This document shows, one piece after another, positions 11,362 to 23,849 of a stretch of 64,000 nt of DNA. Below the pieces are notes generated by a model. The model worked only from the letters and a program-made list of their open reading frames with translations, was not told the DNA's origin and made no database searches. This stretch comes from Lepeophtheirus salmonis. Taxonomy: Eukaryota; Arthropoda; Copepoda; Siphonostomatoida; Caligidae. The DNA lies in assembly GCF_016086655.4 (NCBI RefSeq), contig NC_052138.2:6262001-6326000 (forward strand). The letters run 5' to 3'. Position 1 is the stretch's first letter, and each line of letters begins with the position of its first letter. The position numbers and the translations under genes were made by a program.

Positions 11362-11805
11362 TAGTGTTAGGTTTCGGTCTGAAAATCCTAAGCCGATCTT
11401 AAACTGTTATGATTCATAGAGGACTGAAATAATTCGGTCCTATAAAGAAGTTTGGTCTGGACCAGTCTATCATCTGGATCGGTTTTGCAAAAAATCTGTT
11501 GGGATTGGTCTTATTTAAAATTCGGTCTAGACCGATTCTATAGGGGAATGTGTGTTTCAAAATTTTGAACATCGACACAATACAGTCAAATGAAGGTTAA
11601 TGCAGAAATCTGATTTGTACAACTCATAAATCATGATAAGAGAGAAAATAGTCCATAGATTAAGACCGAAAAAAAATTGGTCTATATAATGGGACAAAAA
11701 AAAAGTCCAGATTTTGAAAATGATTAAATTTCAGTCCACGGTCTAAGATTGAGGACTGGATCGATTCGGTCCAAATCGGTCTTAAGACCGAGACCAAGCT
11801 GACAA
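11362..11805. repeat. MITE, family H, long copy
   Basis: Starts tagtgttaggtttcggtct and is filled with ggtcc, gaccg and cggtct motifs on both strands, giving it strong self-complementarity. It ends near ggtcttaagaccgagaccaa, just before a hAT transposase scrap. The expected right terminus ccaacacta is not clear. Confidence 0.55.
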
Positions 11806-11814
11806 AGATATGGA

Positions 11815-12290
11815 ATTACTAGAATCAACCCATCAAATTCTCAGACACCGTCAGTGAGAACTTCTCTAAAGCCATGACAACCCCTTCAAGAACAAGGTGA
11901 ACATTGAGTATGATTCTGTCCAACGCATTAGGGAAATGAAGGACAAGGATGGAAGCTCTTTCCAATCCGTCGTAGCAGCTGCCAATGTCAGACCTTTCAC
12001 GCCCCAGTAGTACAACTTCATGGATGAATTATTAATTGCAATTAAGCCTATGGCAGATGCCTTAGATCACTTGCAAGGGGATAAACCCATATTTTTGGAA
12101 CACCTCCTTCCGATAATTCAGTGTCTTAAAAGTTACATTGGAGAAAGTTGAAAAAATGCAAAGAACTCTTGACCTTCTGGTCAACAGTATTGTGGCCAAA
12201 TGAAACAAAAATCAAGCATTTTGGTGACAGCTCTATCCCAGTCGTTTGGAATAAATCTGGAGAGGCCTTCTTTTCTTGTAACACGATATA
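11815..12290 (+). pseudogene. hAT transposase fragment
   Basis: The frame around 12015-12125 reads MDELLIAIKPMADALDHLQG then FLEHLLPIIQCL. After a frame change comes TLEKVEKMQRTLDLLVNSIV. This is the alpha-helical insertion region that precedes the dimerisation motif in hAT transposases. N-terminal sequence upstream (about 11820-12010) is stop-ridden, and the C-terminal dimerisation motif is absent because the similarity ends near 12290. It is of a different hAT lineage from the gene at 8272-9863, judged by the wording of the helices. Confidence 0.65.
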
Positions 12291-12299
12291 TATTGTCCG

Positions 12300-13285
12300 A
12301 CATATTCAAGTACTTTATATTATTTTTGTATTTTTCAATTGTTTTTCTTAATATTAATATGTAAATTAAACATTAGTTATTATATTGTTAATTCATCTTA
12401 TAAAATATAATTTATCTTGAACTTAAAATAAATATAGTATTTTATAGTAAATCTTTGAGAGTGGGTCATTTTGACCCATAATGCAAGGGGTGTGTATAAA
12501 AAGTAAAGACCACAAAAGGGATAAAGTCTTCTTTATGACAGATTTTTGAGTAGTTCTACGAAACTTATTCGCTCAAAAGTCAATTTTACTACATAGTATC
12601 TATTTTTAAAAATCTTTTGAACCAAAATAACTAATTTCCCCTAATAAATACAAATGGAAAATACCTCAATAAGTTTTCGATTTCTGAATAGTTTTGATTA
12701 AAATTTTAAGATCAATTAGTAATAATGAAGTACTACACTTTTAATTTTATAAACATATCTCAAACTTTTAGTTGTCGTCGACTAATAGCCATTCAAACTT
12801 CTTTTTTTTTTTTGTAGCCAACCAAGAAATGGAAAAATTGTTTTTCTGAATTCTCCATAATTAGATTTCCAAAGTTTTGTAAATGATTTCGACGAATTAT
12901 GTTGTTACAAGCGTGAGTATATAAAATAAAACTATTGACCCCCCTAGTATGAATGTGAATCTCCGCACATGGTCTTGGAATCAACATTCCTAATACCTAT
13001 TTGGCATTTTTTTCCCCACGTTTAATTGTGAGTGAGAGAAATGAAGGGAAGAGTCAAAGAACTTTGTTGTGCATTGATTTATTCACTACAATCAAGAAGA
13101 CCAAAAAAATATAACCTAAGAAGACTAGTTACAGGTAGTCCTTTGACAGTGTGATACAAAGTTTAGAGGATTGTCATCATCTAAGTTTTTCATTCTATGC
13201 TTAAGGATAATAATACTATTCTATATAAGTAATTTAACATTAATGTGATTTTTTTTACTCACTATAATTGCATATAATAGGACTC
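12300..13285. other. AT-rich DNA upstream of the BTB gene, no gene seen
   Basis: No clear repeat or exon. The stretch 13020-13150 is a little less AT-rich and lies directly upstream of the BTB gene. It could be promoter or 5' UTR, but nothing specific can be read. Confidence 0.4.
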
Positions 13286-13289
13286 TAAA

Positions 13290-14549
13290 ATGCAATTTGT
13301 AACCTTATTTCAAAAACACCTTCTAACGAATATGTCAGACACGGTTTTTACTCGGAATGGACATCTACCAGAGACAAGACTTTTATCTGACGTTTCTTTT
13401 CTGGTACGGAGGGACACAATGGTAGAGTCTTTCCAGATTATTTATGTCTACAAAAACATTCTAAAATCAGCCAGTACTGTATTCGAAGAAATATACACTG
13501 GAGATTTGAAAAAGTCAAAGAAGGAGAACAGTGATCTGGAGATTAAGGTTAAAGATATGGATCCCTCTGGGGATATGTTGAGATGGATATACACAGATGA
13601 GGTTACGTTGAGTCTTAATAGCGTGTGTTCTCTTCTCTATTCTAATGAGAAATATGATTTATCCTTTCTCAACAAAATGAGTATTTCCTTCATAACCAAT
13701 GCCCCTAGTGAAGATTCCTGTTACTTCTTAAATGACTTGAAATTACATTGTGCCACTCATTTGGTTCCTTGGCTAATACAGAGGATTGTACTTAGCCCAT
13801 CTGTTACACTCTCTTGTGACTCTCTTCTAGAGATAAAAGATAGCGAAGTATTAAATGACATTTTGTCATATTAATATATCTTATTATAGATGAGATTGAT
13901 GTCTTTAAGACTGCTTTCAAATGGGCTTCCTCTCAGACAGGTGGTAAGAAGGGGGACTGGAGAAGGACCCTGAGACCATCCTTTTATTGAATTCGATTCC
14001 CTATTATTTCTCCGTCTGAATTCGTGAATGAAGTAATTCCAGCAAAATTATTTAAGGATACAGAGGTTATTAATATTCTGAATTACATCTACAAGTGTCG
14101 TTATAGTGTCTCCAGTAAGTTTTCTTTTCAATTCAGGAAACAGTTATGCTTAGTATTTGAAACAACATTTAGGGAACAAACTAATGACCTGATATATGGA
14201 TAAGTTTTATGGTGGATCAGTTCATCAACATTCATGGCTCTAGGATATAGAATTATATGGTAAAAATAGGTTCAAAATTATTATATTCCTGGATAAGTAT
14301 GGCTCCAGGCTAAAACAAGAAGAAAAGTGTTTAACTTCAACAACATTAGACTATCAGCATAATAAAGAAGGCATGATTGACTTAGTTATAGAACCAAAGA
14401 ATCGTTATATTGTCTCTATTGAATATCCCAAATCTGTTTTAAACGAATATATTTGTCTAGGAAGAAAAATGACTCACAATGCGTGTCGGTTTAATTATCA
14501 GGATATTACCAATATAAAGTTATTCTCCAAACCTATGCGAGAGGATTGA
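13290..14549 (+). pseudogene. BTB-BACK domain protein, interrupted
   Basis: The only host-type gene in the window. BTB proteins of this build are commonly substrate adaptors for cullin-3 ubiquitin ligases. The first frame runs 13290-13874. The second ATG at 13332 (MSDTVF) is a better start, because the BTB core follows at once (LLSDVSFLVRRD, then MLRWIYTDEVTLSLNSVCSL, then LLYSNEKYDL). The BACK domain starts in the same frame and continues after a +1 frameshift near 13865 as DEIDVFKTAFKWAS. A tga at 13988-13990 falls just before IRFPIISPSEFVNEV. A strong donor (cca|gtaagt at 14115) suggests a short intron of about 58 bp to 14172. The C-terminal part reads IELYGKNRFKIIIFLDKYG and SIEYPKSVLNEYICLGRK, perhaps a PHR-like beta domain, and ends at tga 14547-14549. 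The frameshift plus stops imply a pseudogene, unless the breaks are sequencing errors or unrecognised introns. Confidence 0.75.
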
Positions 14550-15040
14550 AATCTATATTTTAATCAACTCCCTTAGAAACAAAATTGAAAAACAATTTAA
14601 ATAACTTAATAAATATCTTAATTAATGATTAACACAAGTCTTAATTCTACTTTTCTTACAATCTTGTAAAGTTTATATTCAATTCTAAGTATCGATATAC
14701 TGATGACACGCCTCTTAAAATACCTAGTAGGAATGGGTTTCGAAAGTTCAGGCCTAGTGTTTCCTTACGGCTAAAATCTCTCAATATATCAACTATGTAA
14801 CTAAGTAGTACAAGAAGATTTATCTGAAAGAAGTATTTTGTTCATAGACCAAAAAAATTGTATTTATCTTATAGGAAACACGTTCCTCACGTTGTTATCT
14901 TTATTACATCATGCAAACTTTCATACGAAAACAAACAAAAGAAAATATCTAATCATCTGGTAGTTAGTAAAATAAGTCAACCATAATTAATAACTACATA
15001 TATACAATTAATAAAATGAATTGTATATATGTAGGTATTT
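14550..15040. other. AT-rich DNA, no gene seen
   Basis: No polyadenylation site can be singled out with confidence after the BTB remnant. The catgcaaactttcatacgaa motif near 14911 belongs to the short recurrent motif also near 23295 and 40130. Confidence 0.45.
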
Positions 15041-15041
15041 C

Positions 15042-15375
15042 CAAGATTAATAGAACTACAAGGTTATCCCATAACACTTTTCCAACTTATGTTTGAATTC
15101 CACCACGCTTTTTAATTGTGACGTCAAAGAGTATATACTGTTACTGTTGACTAAATAATGTCTGGCAATGTATGCTTTTAATAGACCTATTTTGATTTGG
15201 TATATCAAATTGAAAATTTAGGCATGCCCGATTCCATGGTGGACGTCATAGCCTTGGGGACTCATTATATGAGTGTCTTACACAGTAGTTTATTCAATAC
15301 TGAATTATAATATTGCTAGCTAACATTTTTTTTTTAAACATAGCTATGCAATTGTATTTATCAGGCTTCTTGGCG
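15042..15375 (+). repeat. MITE, family B copy
   Basis: Starts ccaagattaatagaactaca, followed by aggttatccc and the internal ttccaccacgctttttaat and tgacgtca motifs shared with 42065-42380. The right end, caattgtatttatcaggctt (about 15350-15370), is a decayed version of the inverted terminus. Confidence 0.6.
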
Positions 15376-15379
15376 TTCA

Positions 15380-16965
15380 ACTATCTTAACCGTTCACTGT
15401 TCACTTTATAATCGACTTTTTGTTCCGTTTTAACCAATTTCAGAATAATGAAATACAATTACATATAGGTAATAAATAAAATAAAAATCCAACATATTTT
15501 AAACAGGGGTTGTCAAACTAAGACTCTCTAGTAACATCTGGGTCGGCATCCCCTTTTGATAAAGAAGGAATTGTGGCGTGAGAAGAGAGCCTAATTTTTT
15601 TCCTCGGTTGGTATAACAATTAGCTTCCTAAGCTCTTATAATTTTTTAAAGGGTAAACATTCTTGCTGAAAGTAGGGAGGACGTCCCCCACATATTTAGA
15701 CCACTTATAGGCGGTTATGAAGTTTCTAGGCACCTTTCCCACTTTTTAACAACTTTAATGATAAATTATGTTACAAAATATAATAATTTTAACCTATAAG
15801 CGAAAGTTCTAGTGGGTCTGCTACAAATGGGGTTCAAGAACAAAGAAATTACTACGATGACATAACATAGATTCAACATTTTTCAACCATTTGTCACTTT
15901 TTCATGGAAAAATTATTTATTTGATTTTAATAGTCAAATATATACTTATGTCAAAAGTCAGGACTGTGAAATTCATAAATCACAATATTGTGACCATCAC
16001 ATACATCTTTTTTATATTATATAGTTATAAATTCCACTATTTAATTCTAATAAATTGCTGTTTTTCATAAAAATATGACAAAGTTGGTTGATATTAATGG
16101 CCTTTTGAACTTATATTACCCCATTTGTAGGGGGCTGGCTTTAGCACTAACTTACAGTTTTTCAATATTATACCAATAATTACATTTAGCTGTTGTTCAA
16201 GCATTACTCTAGTATTTCATACACTATTGTTCTCCGTGGCCACTGCATATCTTTAATGTTTTATTTAAAGTACTAGAAGACTTTTAGAACATGGGCTCTC
16301 AAAGGGAGTTAAAATCACATCAAGGGATGAATCTTGTGTTTTTAGGTCCTTTATGTTCAGAGCTCGCGTCCTCTCCGTAAAATATACAAATTAAAGTACT
16401 CCCAAACATCTCAAATAAAGTCATAAATACTCTATGTCTATGAGAAAATATATTTATCAACAGAAATCGATGTACTGAGCAAATGGATTATAAAAGATGT
16501 AGAAATTTTAGGGAACAGAGATAATTTTTTCTAAATCAACGATGAACGATTTAAAACTATATTTTTTGTCGTTCATCGCTTATCGTTCATGAACGATTTT
16601 TTAAATGATGAAAGATTATCACTTTTATACAATTATCAACAAGCCCTGTATTTATAAATGGAAGATTCCTCGTTGGCCTAGTCCTTCATATGTTACCCGC
16701 ATAGGTTAATATCCTTTAATTAACGGCTCTATTTAATATTAATTATCATCTTATTCTCATATGCCTGGAGTAAAATTGATTTGACAATGGAGTTTTTCCG
16801 TGGAAACTTGGATAGATATTATTTTCAAGAAAATGTTCCTTCAAATTATCGTCATGAGGGCTCTGGTAGTAGTTAAGTTCTGCATCATGCATACGGATAC
16901 CAACTTTTATGAAAAATAAATAAAGGTCACCTCATTGGCAGGGTCAGCCTACTCTGCCTAAGAAT
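15380..16965. other. AT-rich DNA with weak repeat traces
   Basis: A caggggttgtcaaac at about 15505 resembles a hAT terminal motif. Sequence at 16540-16610 contains repeated gttcatcg / cgatgaacg motifs on both strands. No gene is visible. Confidence 0.4.
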
Positions 16966-16984
16966 TTTTGCATCCTATTCAATT

Positions 16985-17300
16985 TTTTTTTTTTTTTTTT
17001 TGGGGAAAGTGCGAGTTGAATGGCTGTTTGAAGCTGACCCCTCGCCTAGAGCAGTGTCAGTGTCTGAGTTACTGTCAGCCATCCTGCTTAATTTATTTCA
17101 CTATCTTCTGCACGCACAACAGTACCTCCTCGGCCAATGGGATCAGCATATACTGTGTCATCGTAAACGTGCATGAAGATGCTGTCAGCGCATTGGTTCT
17201 AAAGCAGGGCATGGCTTGGGAACACGTTTACTGTAGAATTTCATATGAAACGCATTTTTATTCATTTTCCTGTAGCATTTTACTGACCATTTTTTTTTAA
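16985..17300. other. Higher-GC island of unknown nature
   Basis: After a T run (about 16982-17000) the composition rises clearly above the surroundings through about 17230. A plus-strand open frame of 110 codons crosses it but begins in the T run and looks unlike a protein. On the minus strand a short piece reads MHVYDDTVYADPIGRGGTVV, which looks more protein-like, but I cannot assign it. It may be an unrecognised retroelement scrap. Confidence 0.3.
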
Positions 17301-18715
17301 AACTCAAAGTATTAAGGGACAAAGTGTGTCCCGTTTCAGATCAATAAAGGACGATGGTGTTTTTCCAAGACGGTTTGCAACCCCAATCATGTATCAAATG
17401 AGTTAATTTAGACTCGAGTTTCAATCTTTGACCTGGACAGGGCAATTATTCCGGGTAATAACTTGGACAAAGACCATTTTCAACATAATCTCCATCCACG
17501 ATTTTTTGTGGATAATTAGGAGTATCCGCAGGATCATATTTTTTTTAGAAAATAAATCTTTAAAAAAACTTATGGTACAAAAGAAAATTCATTGATTAGG
17601 AGGGGTATGTATGGGATTTGAAACCCCTGATAATACTAATGCTTTATATTATTTTAAAACTATGGTAGTGTCGAAAAAAGAACGAAATAACAGCGTGGAC
17701 ACGCTAGACCCCCGAAGGTTGCGTGATTAATAGTTATAAATATTGCGTTGGACAACGTGCTATATTTTAAATTATCTTTCGAGAATAATGTAATCTCTTT
17801 TAGACGTTATGAACTTTTTAATTAGCTTAATTATTATAATTATAACATTTTCAATTAATTCTATAGCAAAATACAACTTGAATATATAGTTAGAGAGGAT
17901 TTTTATTCCAACACTAGAATGGAATTTCTGGAAAAGAATCAGAAATACATTTCAATGCGAGATTCTTCTGTATTTCGAAAAAGGAAATGTGGAGGCGAAT
18001 TTCCTATTGCAGGAGGTATACGTTTTTTCTGTATATTATTTGCTATGATCACTTATACTGAAATTTTCATTTTTGCACAAATTAAATATAACATAATGTT
18101 AAATAAGCCATTTTCGTCATTTGTTAAAAAATCATTTTTTAAAGTCCAGTTCATTCTGTAGTATCACAAATTCATATAAACTTATTGAATATACATTAAT
18201 AATAATTAGAAATGTAATGAATATGTAACAAAATTCAGGTCGTGGAATGTCCCTCGTCTGAAACCCACATTTATTATTGTTATTTAAACCGTAGAATACA
18301 AAAATCATTAAAAGCTTGACCAAATCTTGGTGGTTTTTTTTTTTGTTTTTTTTGAAGGTATAACTACTTATGATGCAGGGACATGTTTTGACGTGAAAGA
18401 GCTATATCGATGAAAATGAAAGGTAATAGCAATTGACAAAGAACATTCTAGTATTGGAAAGATAAACTAATTATTAAATTATGATGATTACAATCCTAAA
18501 AAAAATTGATTATAATGAAGGATTTCATCGAATTCGATTATTTAATTTTCATCTAAATGTCTAATCATCCCTACTCTTGGGGATACAATCCTCCAAAGTT
18601 TTAATTTCTCTTGTAAGAGTCTTCATTATACCTAGAAGTGAAATGGATCTCCCCCTCACACGCTGAGGAGACATTATATTTTTAGCTTATCTATCACTAA
18701 ATTTAGTACAATTTT
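17301..18715. other. AT-rich DNA, no gene seen
   Basis: Short open frames at 17919-18161 (+) and 18132-18323 (-) are AT-rich and without domains. Nothing else recognisable. Confidence 0.45.
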
Positions 18716-18751
18716 TTTTAGGATGAATATTTTATTTTGTTCTTGATTCTC

Positions 18752-18949
18752 AGCCAACACTTTACTTAAGCGAAGTTCCTCAAATCGAAGTGGTTAAGCT
18801 CGGTTCACTGATGGGTGCAAAGAAGTTTGTTGTATACAGTGTTTACCTGACCGATCTTTATTTGCATTTAACACAACCTTTCAATAAATACTACTCATTG
18901 ACTTATTATACAAACTTGAAACTAAAAAGGTTGTTGAATAAATTTTGAT
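18752..18949 (+). other. Possible orphan exon
   Basis: A pyrimidine-rich tract ending ttgttcttgattctcag (about 18735-18751) looks like a splice acceptor. It is followed by an uninterrupted frame of about 65 codons without an ATG start, containing LSEVPQIEVVKLGSLMGAKK, to a tga at about 18949. The first half has codon-like composition against an AT-rich background, and aataaa occurs inside the second half. No family recognised, no other exons seen nearby. Tentative. Confidence 0.2.
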
Positions 18950-19325
18950 TAAGCTCCGATTATTTAAATTTTACAGTAGAAATGATGAGATTAGAAATCA
19001 ATTAAATATTAGGTTCAGATTAAATTTTAAAATTATTTTACCAGTTTCCTGCCTGCACACATTATTTTAAATAAATTACGATGAATGAAATGTTTTATCT
19101 TCCTAACCAAAAAAGAAAAAAAAATGAAAAATAGTAAAAAGTGGACATGGAAAAATAATTTCCTTACAAATCCCTGTAGAATGCAGATTTCATATAATTT
19201 AGATTTATTTTATGAGCTAAAAATCTTAAATATTGTACTTTAAATATATATGGAACATGTCAACCTCACATAACCATACTCAATTTGAAAATTCCCAAAA
19301 TTCCAGAATCAAATTTTCCATGAAA
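18950..19325. other. AT-rich DNA, no gene seen
   Basis: Nothing recognisable. Confidence 0.45.
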
Positions 19326-19329
19326 ATTT

Positions 19330-19465
19330 TCGGAAACTGTCAAACTGGCACGACAGGCAGGCTTAGACAAAACACGCAACCAATCATATTCTATAACGTC
19401 ACTATTGCTAAGATTTTCAACTTGATGTATCCCACAGGCTGCTTGGCAGGAATGTCAGATGCATA
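19330..19465 (-). repeat. MITE, family B, internal fragment
   Basis: Contains gacaaaacacgcaaccaatc, ataacgtcactattgctaag and attttcaacttgatgtat, internal motifs of the caaggttaata MITE in inverse orientation. The termini are missing. The open frame here is repeat-derived. Confidence 0.5.
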
Positions 19466-19469
19466 ATAC

Positions 19470-20385
19470 AAATAAAATTCTGACTATTATTTAACAATTA
19501 AGTATTTACAAGCAAAAAGGTATGCCAAAAAAAAATTACGGAAAAAAACTCTTTTAATTGTTGTCCAAATAAGAAAAAAATTGATAATGCCTCCTCAATA
19601 TCTAAATGATATTTTTGAAATAAAAAATGAGTTTACAAATCTCAAAATTTGTTCATATATCCTTTTTTTTATGATAATGTGTAGTATAAAAATAAATAAA
19701 AGTATGTTTAAAAAAAACTGTCAAAAATTCGTTAGACTACGTTCAAAATGTGAGGTCCGCCATTATTTAAACTTTTTCTTATTACTTAAGCTAAAAACAT
19801 TAATATTGAAAGTATTTTATCTTAAGAAACATCTTAATTATATATTTTTATCTCGATCATAATGAGCTTCCTTATCTAAAACAAAAGTTCATATAAATTA
19901 TCTGTTTATGAAGATTCTGAATGTATAAACTGGTATAAATAGCCATGTAGCAAAATCTAGACTTCGGTCTGAATGGATTTTCTGTACATAAGCGTCATAA
20001 GTACATATCTACTAATAGCATTTTTTCTGTAGCCATTTCAGCGAATAAATATGAGCGTTTTCCAATCGTAATGAATTCATATGCCTTTTCATTGAGCTAC
20101 CAAAACTTGAACCATTTTATATTACTTTGTTTATTCTGTTCATTATCTTTAGATATCTTCAGCCAAATGCAAGCTTCTCCGTTCAGCTTGGACAATAACA
20201 ATGATCCTCCAGTATGACTACTGGCCAATAAAATAAAAATTATGTGGCAAGACATTTCATAGAAATTCATCAATATACAAAGTTGGACTCACAAAATTAG
20301 ATTTAAATTTTTTGAATATACAGTTAAATCTATATTTTAGCCGCCATTAAAGATAATAATTATATTTATGTCCATATTTAAGATA
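19470..20385. other. AT-rich DNA, no gene seen
   Basis: The open frame 19581-19862 is lysine/phenylalanine-rich and typical of chance frames in AT-rich DNA. Nothing else noted. Confidence 0.45.
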
Positions 20386-20389
20386 AAAA

Positions 20390-20565
20390 GATGTAGTAAA
20401 TAGTCGAAAAGGGTCCCCTTATAGACAATAAGAAAATGAACGCCGTTCACATTTTTTTCGAGTTTAAAGTTTATTTTTTACCCGTTCGTCAATCATTCGT
20501 TCAAAAAATCAACGGAAATCGTGAAAGACGTTCGTTTTTCCGTTCAATGTTCAAGACTGTATATA
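20390..20565. repeat. Self-complementary gttcgttc-type repeat
   Basis: Carries gaacgccgttcac, cccgttcgtcaatcattcg, gacgttcgtttttccgttc and related short motifs on both strands. Similar gttcatcg material lies at 16540-16610. Confidence 0.35.
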
Positions 20566-20589
20566 ACATGTAATTGTGTAAATCTGGTG

Positions 20590-21015
20590 TGTGTTTTAGT
20601 TGACCCGTTAATTTTTTATTAGTAAAATAAAGAAGGAATTGTCTTTTCCTTCGCAGTTGTCATTATTATTTCATTCCAGAGTAGTGAACATCATATCCTA
20701 AATAGATTTAATTATATTCGACACCTTTTTCAACATTAGTCTGTTTTCATAAAAGATGGAGTGTAACCCTGAGGATTTGTTGCAGAGTTGTAATTGTAAG
20801 TCATTACTCGACTCAGAGTAGAATTTGAATTTGGGAATTTTAGCAAATTTACTTGTTTATATCCTTTTCGCCTTCCTCCCTAGTAAAAGCTGATTGTAGC
20901 TGATCTAATAATACGTCATGAACGTTATGATTTCTCTCCTCCTAACATTTTTGAAATTGTCAGGCTTACCTTGTTGTTGTTTTTTTAACATGCCCATTCA
21001 ACACTATATTTTTAT
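20590..21015 (+). repeat. Dispersed repeat, family G copy 1
   Basis: Shares with 48740-49100 the order gcagttgtcattattatttc, then cctaaatagatttaattata, then agctgat..tgatct, then ttgtcaggcttac, then ttttttaacatgcccatt. The family is not identified and shows no coding capacity. Confidence 0.65.
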
Positions 21016-22760
21016 CATCGATGACATGTTTTGATTTTCGAGCCCAGTTTCACTGCCAAAATTGAGAAAGTATCAAGTTTCGAAGTACTACTAAAATTTT
21101 ATATATGAAGAATCATATAACGTTGACTGGGAGCCTTACAAGTTATTTCATTGAGAGTAAATCCTGAAGGGATCAGTTCAGTTCTGTTTTAAAAGAGACT
21201 CCATGTGGAGGCTTTATTCACGTAATTTTATATTTTATTATTAGTAAATATATTGATTATTTAACTAATTACTCGTAAAATTTCATAATAAATCTTTTTT
21301 AGTATGTAATAATCTTGAAATATATTGTTTGTTCAAGAGGATTTTTATTCAATATATAATTCCAATTTGAAGTCAGAAATACAAAATATACAATAATGTT
21401 TTATTCGCTTTTTTGTAAAGCTATGTCTAATCTGACGGAAATCAAAAATGTCTCTAGCATTTCCAAATTCTACAAATGAATTAATTAGTAGATAAGAACC
21501 TAGTTATTCTGTGACAAATTGGACCTTGATTTAGTCAATATCAAGTAGCTGCTGGTCATATTTATTGCATAATATCACGCGTCCAATACATGAATATCTT
21601 GCTCAAAAATCGAGTTTCTGTTGCTTTGTAAAAAAAAATCAGAAATATTAAGTACTTTTACTCAAATTGGGTATCATTTTCATAAAGAAATATGCCCTAG
21701 GCATAATAGATAAATTATTATCGAATATCGTTCATTCCGTAATTTTGTCACGGCCTCTTGTAATGCAAAATTTTGCCTAAAATTTAAAATGCATAAGCAG
21801 TAAAAAATTGAAAAGAGTCGGAAATATTATACCTGCTACGAAAAAATTAAATACATCAGCATAAAGGATACTATTTGAGGAAGAAATTATTAAATTTTCA
21901 AGAATATAGCTTCTAATATTTTTATGTACCATCCATTTTAATGACGAACGGTATTTTCTTCACACGTCTATAAAATTAGGGAGTAGGGATAATATTTTTA
22001 ATGTTTTAATGTTTTAATTTGTTAGCCTGCTAGCGCACCCGATAATCACATAATAACTTTCATTTTGATCTATTAAAATTAAATGGTTATTATGGAAGTA
22101 CTAGAAATATAAATGTGTGAAATTGAACTTTATAATCAGCTACAAAATACTTATATTTTTGTCATTTTTATTTAGATAGCAAACAATTACAATATTAATA
22201 TATTTGATTTAGTGGCATCCACGGAATTGTAAATCCTTCATTAAAAATTATTCACGTAATTTTTTGTTAGCAAACTGTGCAACATAAATATAATTTTTAG
22301 GAAGGCTTCAGAAACTTTTGGAGAGGGTTGATCACACAAAAAAGGACTAGCGACGCCACTACTGATATCAAGATAATATACTTCAAACCACCTTTTTGAA
22401 GCATTTAAAATTTTTTCGCAAATATCTAGAAAAAGATACATAATTAATCGCGCAGATTATGTATTTTAAGTATATATTTTGTCAACCCAAATCAACGGAA
22501 CTTTACAATATTTAAAAGCACGCAACTTTTCAACAAAGAATTGATATTGTTTTATAATTCTCTTCTGTGTTCATTAATATCCTAAATACTTAATCATCAA
22601 TGTTTGGTAGTATATTAGTAATACAGTTAATTTTTTAATAAATAATGAATATAACGATAGTACTTTACTAAGTAAGTAGAATAATAGAAATACTTTTTTA
22701 TTGCTTAATATGTAATAATTTAAATAATCCATGACTTCATTGGATTTGCCATTAGATAAA
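21016..22760. other. AT-rich DNA, no gene seen
   Basis: No domain, no named repeat. The minus open frame 22241-22441 is a chance frame. Confidence 0.45.
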
Positions 22761-22762
22761 GG

Positions 22763-23140
22763 TAGTGATGGAACGATTAATCGGTATCGAGAAGATAATG
22801 TTTAATTTCCAATTTTCTATGCATTGTTATTGGTTCTAGGATACCTTTGGAAAATTAGCCATGGGAATGTTTTCCTTTGGATTACACGCCCTGCGAAAAT
22901 TTACCTTAGAAAAAGATCGCCGGGATAAGGAATCGCCTTCTTTTTTTTAATTTAATGATTATTTTCATTAAATAAGGAAGGTAATTTAGTTTATCAATTG
23001 AATTCTTAGAATTTTACAGCAAAAGAATATTTTTTAATTATTATTAAAAATATTCAGGCATCGGTATCTGGAATTTTTACAAGAATTGCATTGTAATTGG
23101 CATCGGGATTTTTTTTTTTTTAAAGAATTAATAAAATGCC
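22763..23140. repeat. hAT-type MITE, family A, decayed copy
   Basis: Left end tagtgatggaacgattaatc matches the family A terminus well. Inside are gataatgtttaatttcc and ggcatcggtatctggaattt, also family features. The right terminus is not recognisable and no target duplication can be shown. Confidence 0.6.
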
Positions 23141-23149
23141 TTAATACGA

Positions 23150-23840
23150 ACAAAAACAAGCAACAAAAAGTTAAAGACACTCAGTATATGCTTCTAAGTA
23201 TTTAAGCATAACAAAGAATATATTAATTATCTAAGGAAGCACTGAATCGAGTACTGAATCAATTCTAATCACCAGTGGTTTCCATGTCTTACTTGTATTG
23301 TATCACGTAACCTTTCATACGAAAAAAAATACCAGGGGTGAACGAGGGTTTAAAATCAATGTGTAGTTAGCCAACTCTTTGCAACTATGGATTTTTTATT
23401 CAATAATTGTTGAAAATTGTTCGCAGCTTAACAAGACTCTATTCGAATTCAACCAGGCAACGTTCAGAACATAGATTAGGAGGAAAAAAGCAGAAACATC
23501 GACAGCTGTACTATATACTTTTGTGTTTGTGAGATAACACCGTAATTCAAAGAAATAAAATTTTACTTGGAAAATAACCCAAGGCGGAATATTGTCCAAA
23601 AAAGACTCATTTGGTTCCGTACCATTGAACATACGAAGTTAATTATAACTAAAGAATGGATGAGTGTAAAGAAAAAAGTAAGTATAACGATTAAAAAAGG
23701 AAAAACGGCTGATGCGTTGGCTCCTTCTTCTTTCTTGTTCATTATATAACCAATCGTGGGATTATTACCATCTCTCTATAGAAGAAGAATTATCGCCTAT
23801 ATTTGGTGTAAATTGCCCTTCTTCTTCTCCAACTTTTTTT
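23150..23840. other. AT-rich DNA, no gene seen
   Basis: Overlapping small open frames on both strands (23396-23632, 23567-23749) have no recognisable domain. The short recurrent motif tgtatcacgtaacctttcat is at about 23297. Confidence 0.4.
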
Positions 23841-23849
23841 ACTTGCTTG

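Noticed and set aside
16968..17300. 110-codon plus-strand frame
   Set aside because: Starts inside a poly-T run (a row of phenylalanines), is rich in Cys and Ser, and matches no family I know. The region is reported only as a compositional island.
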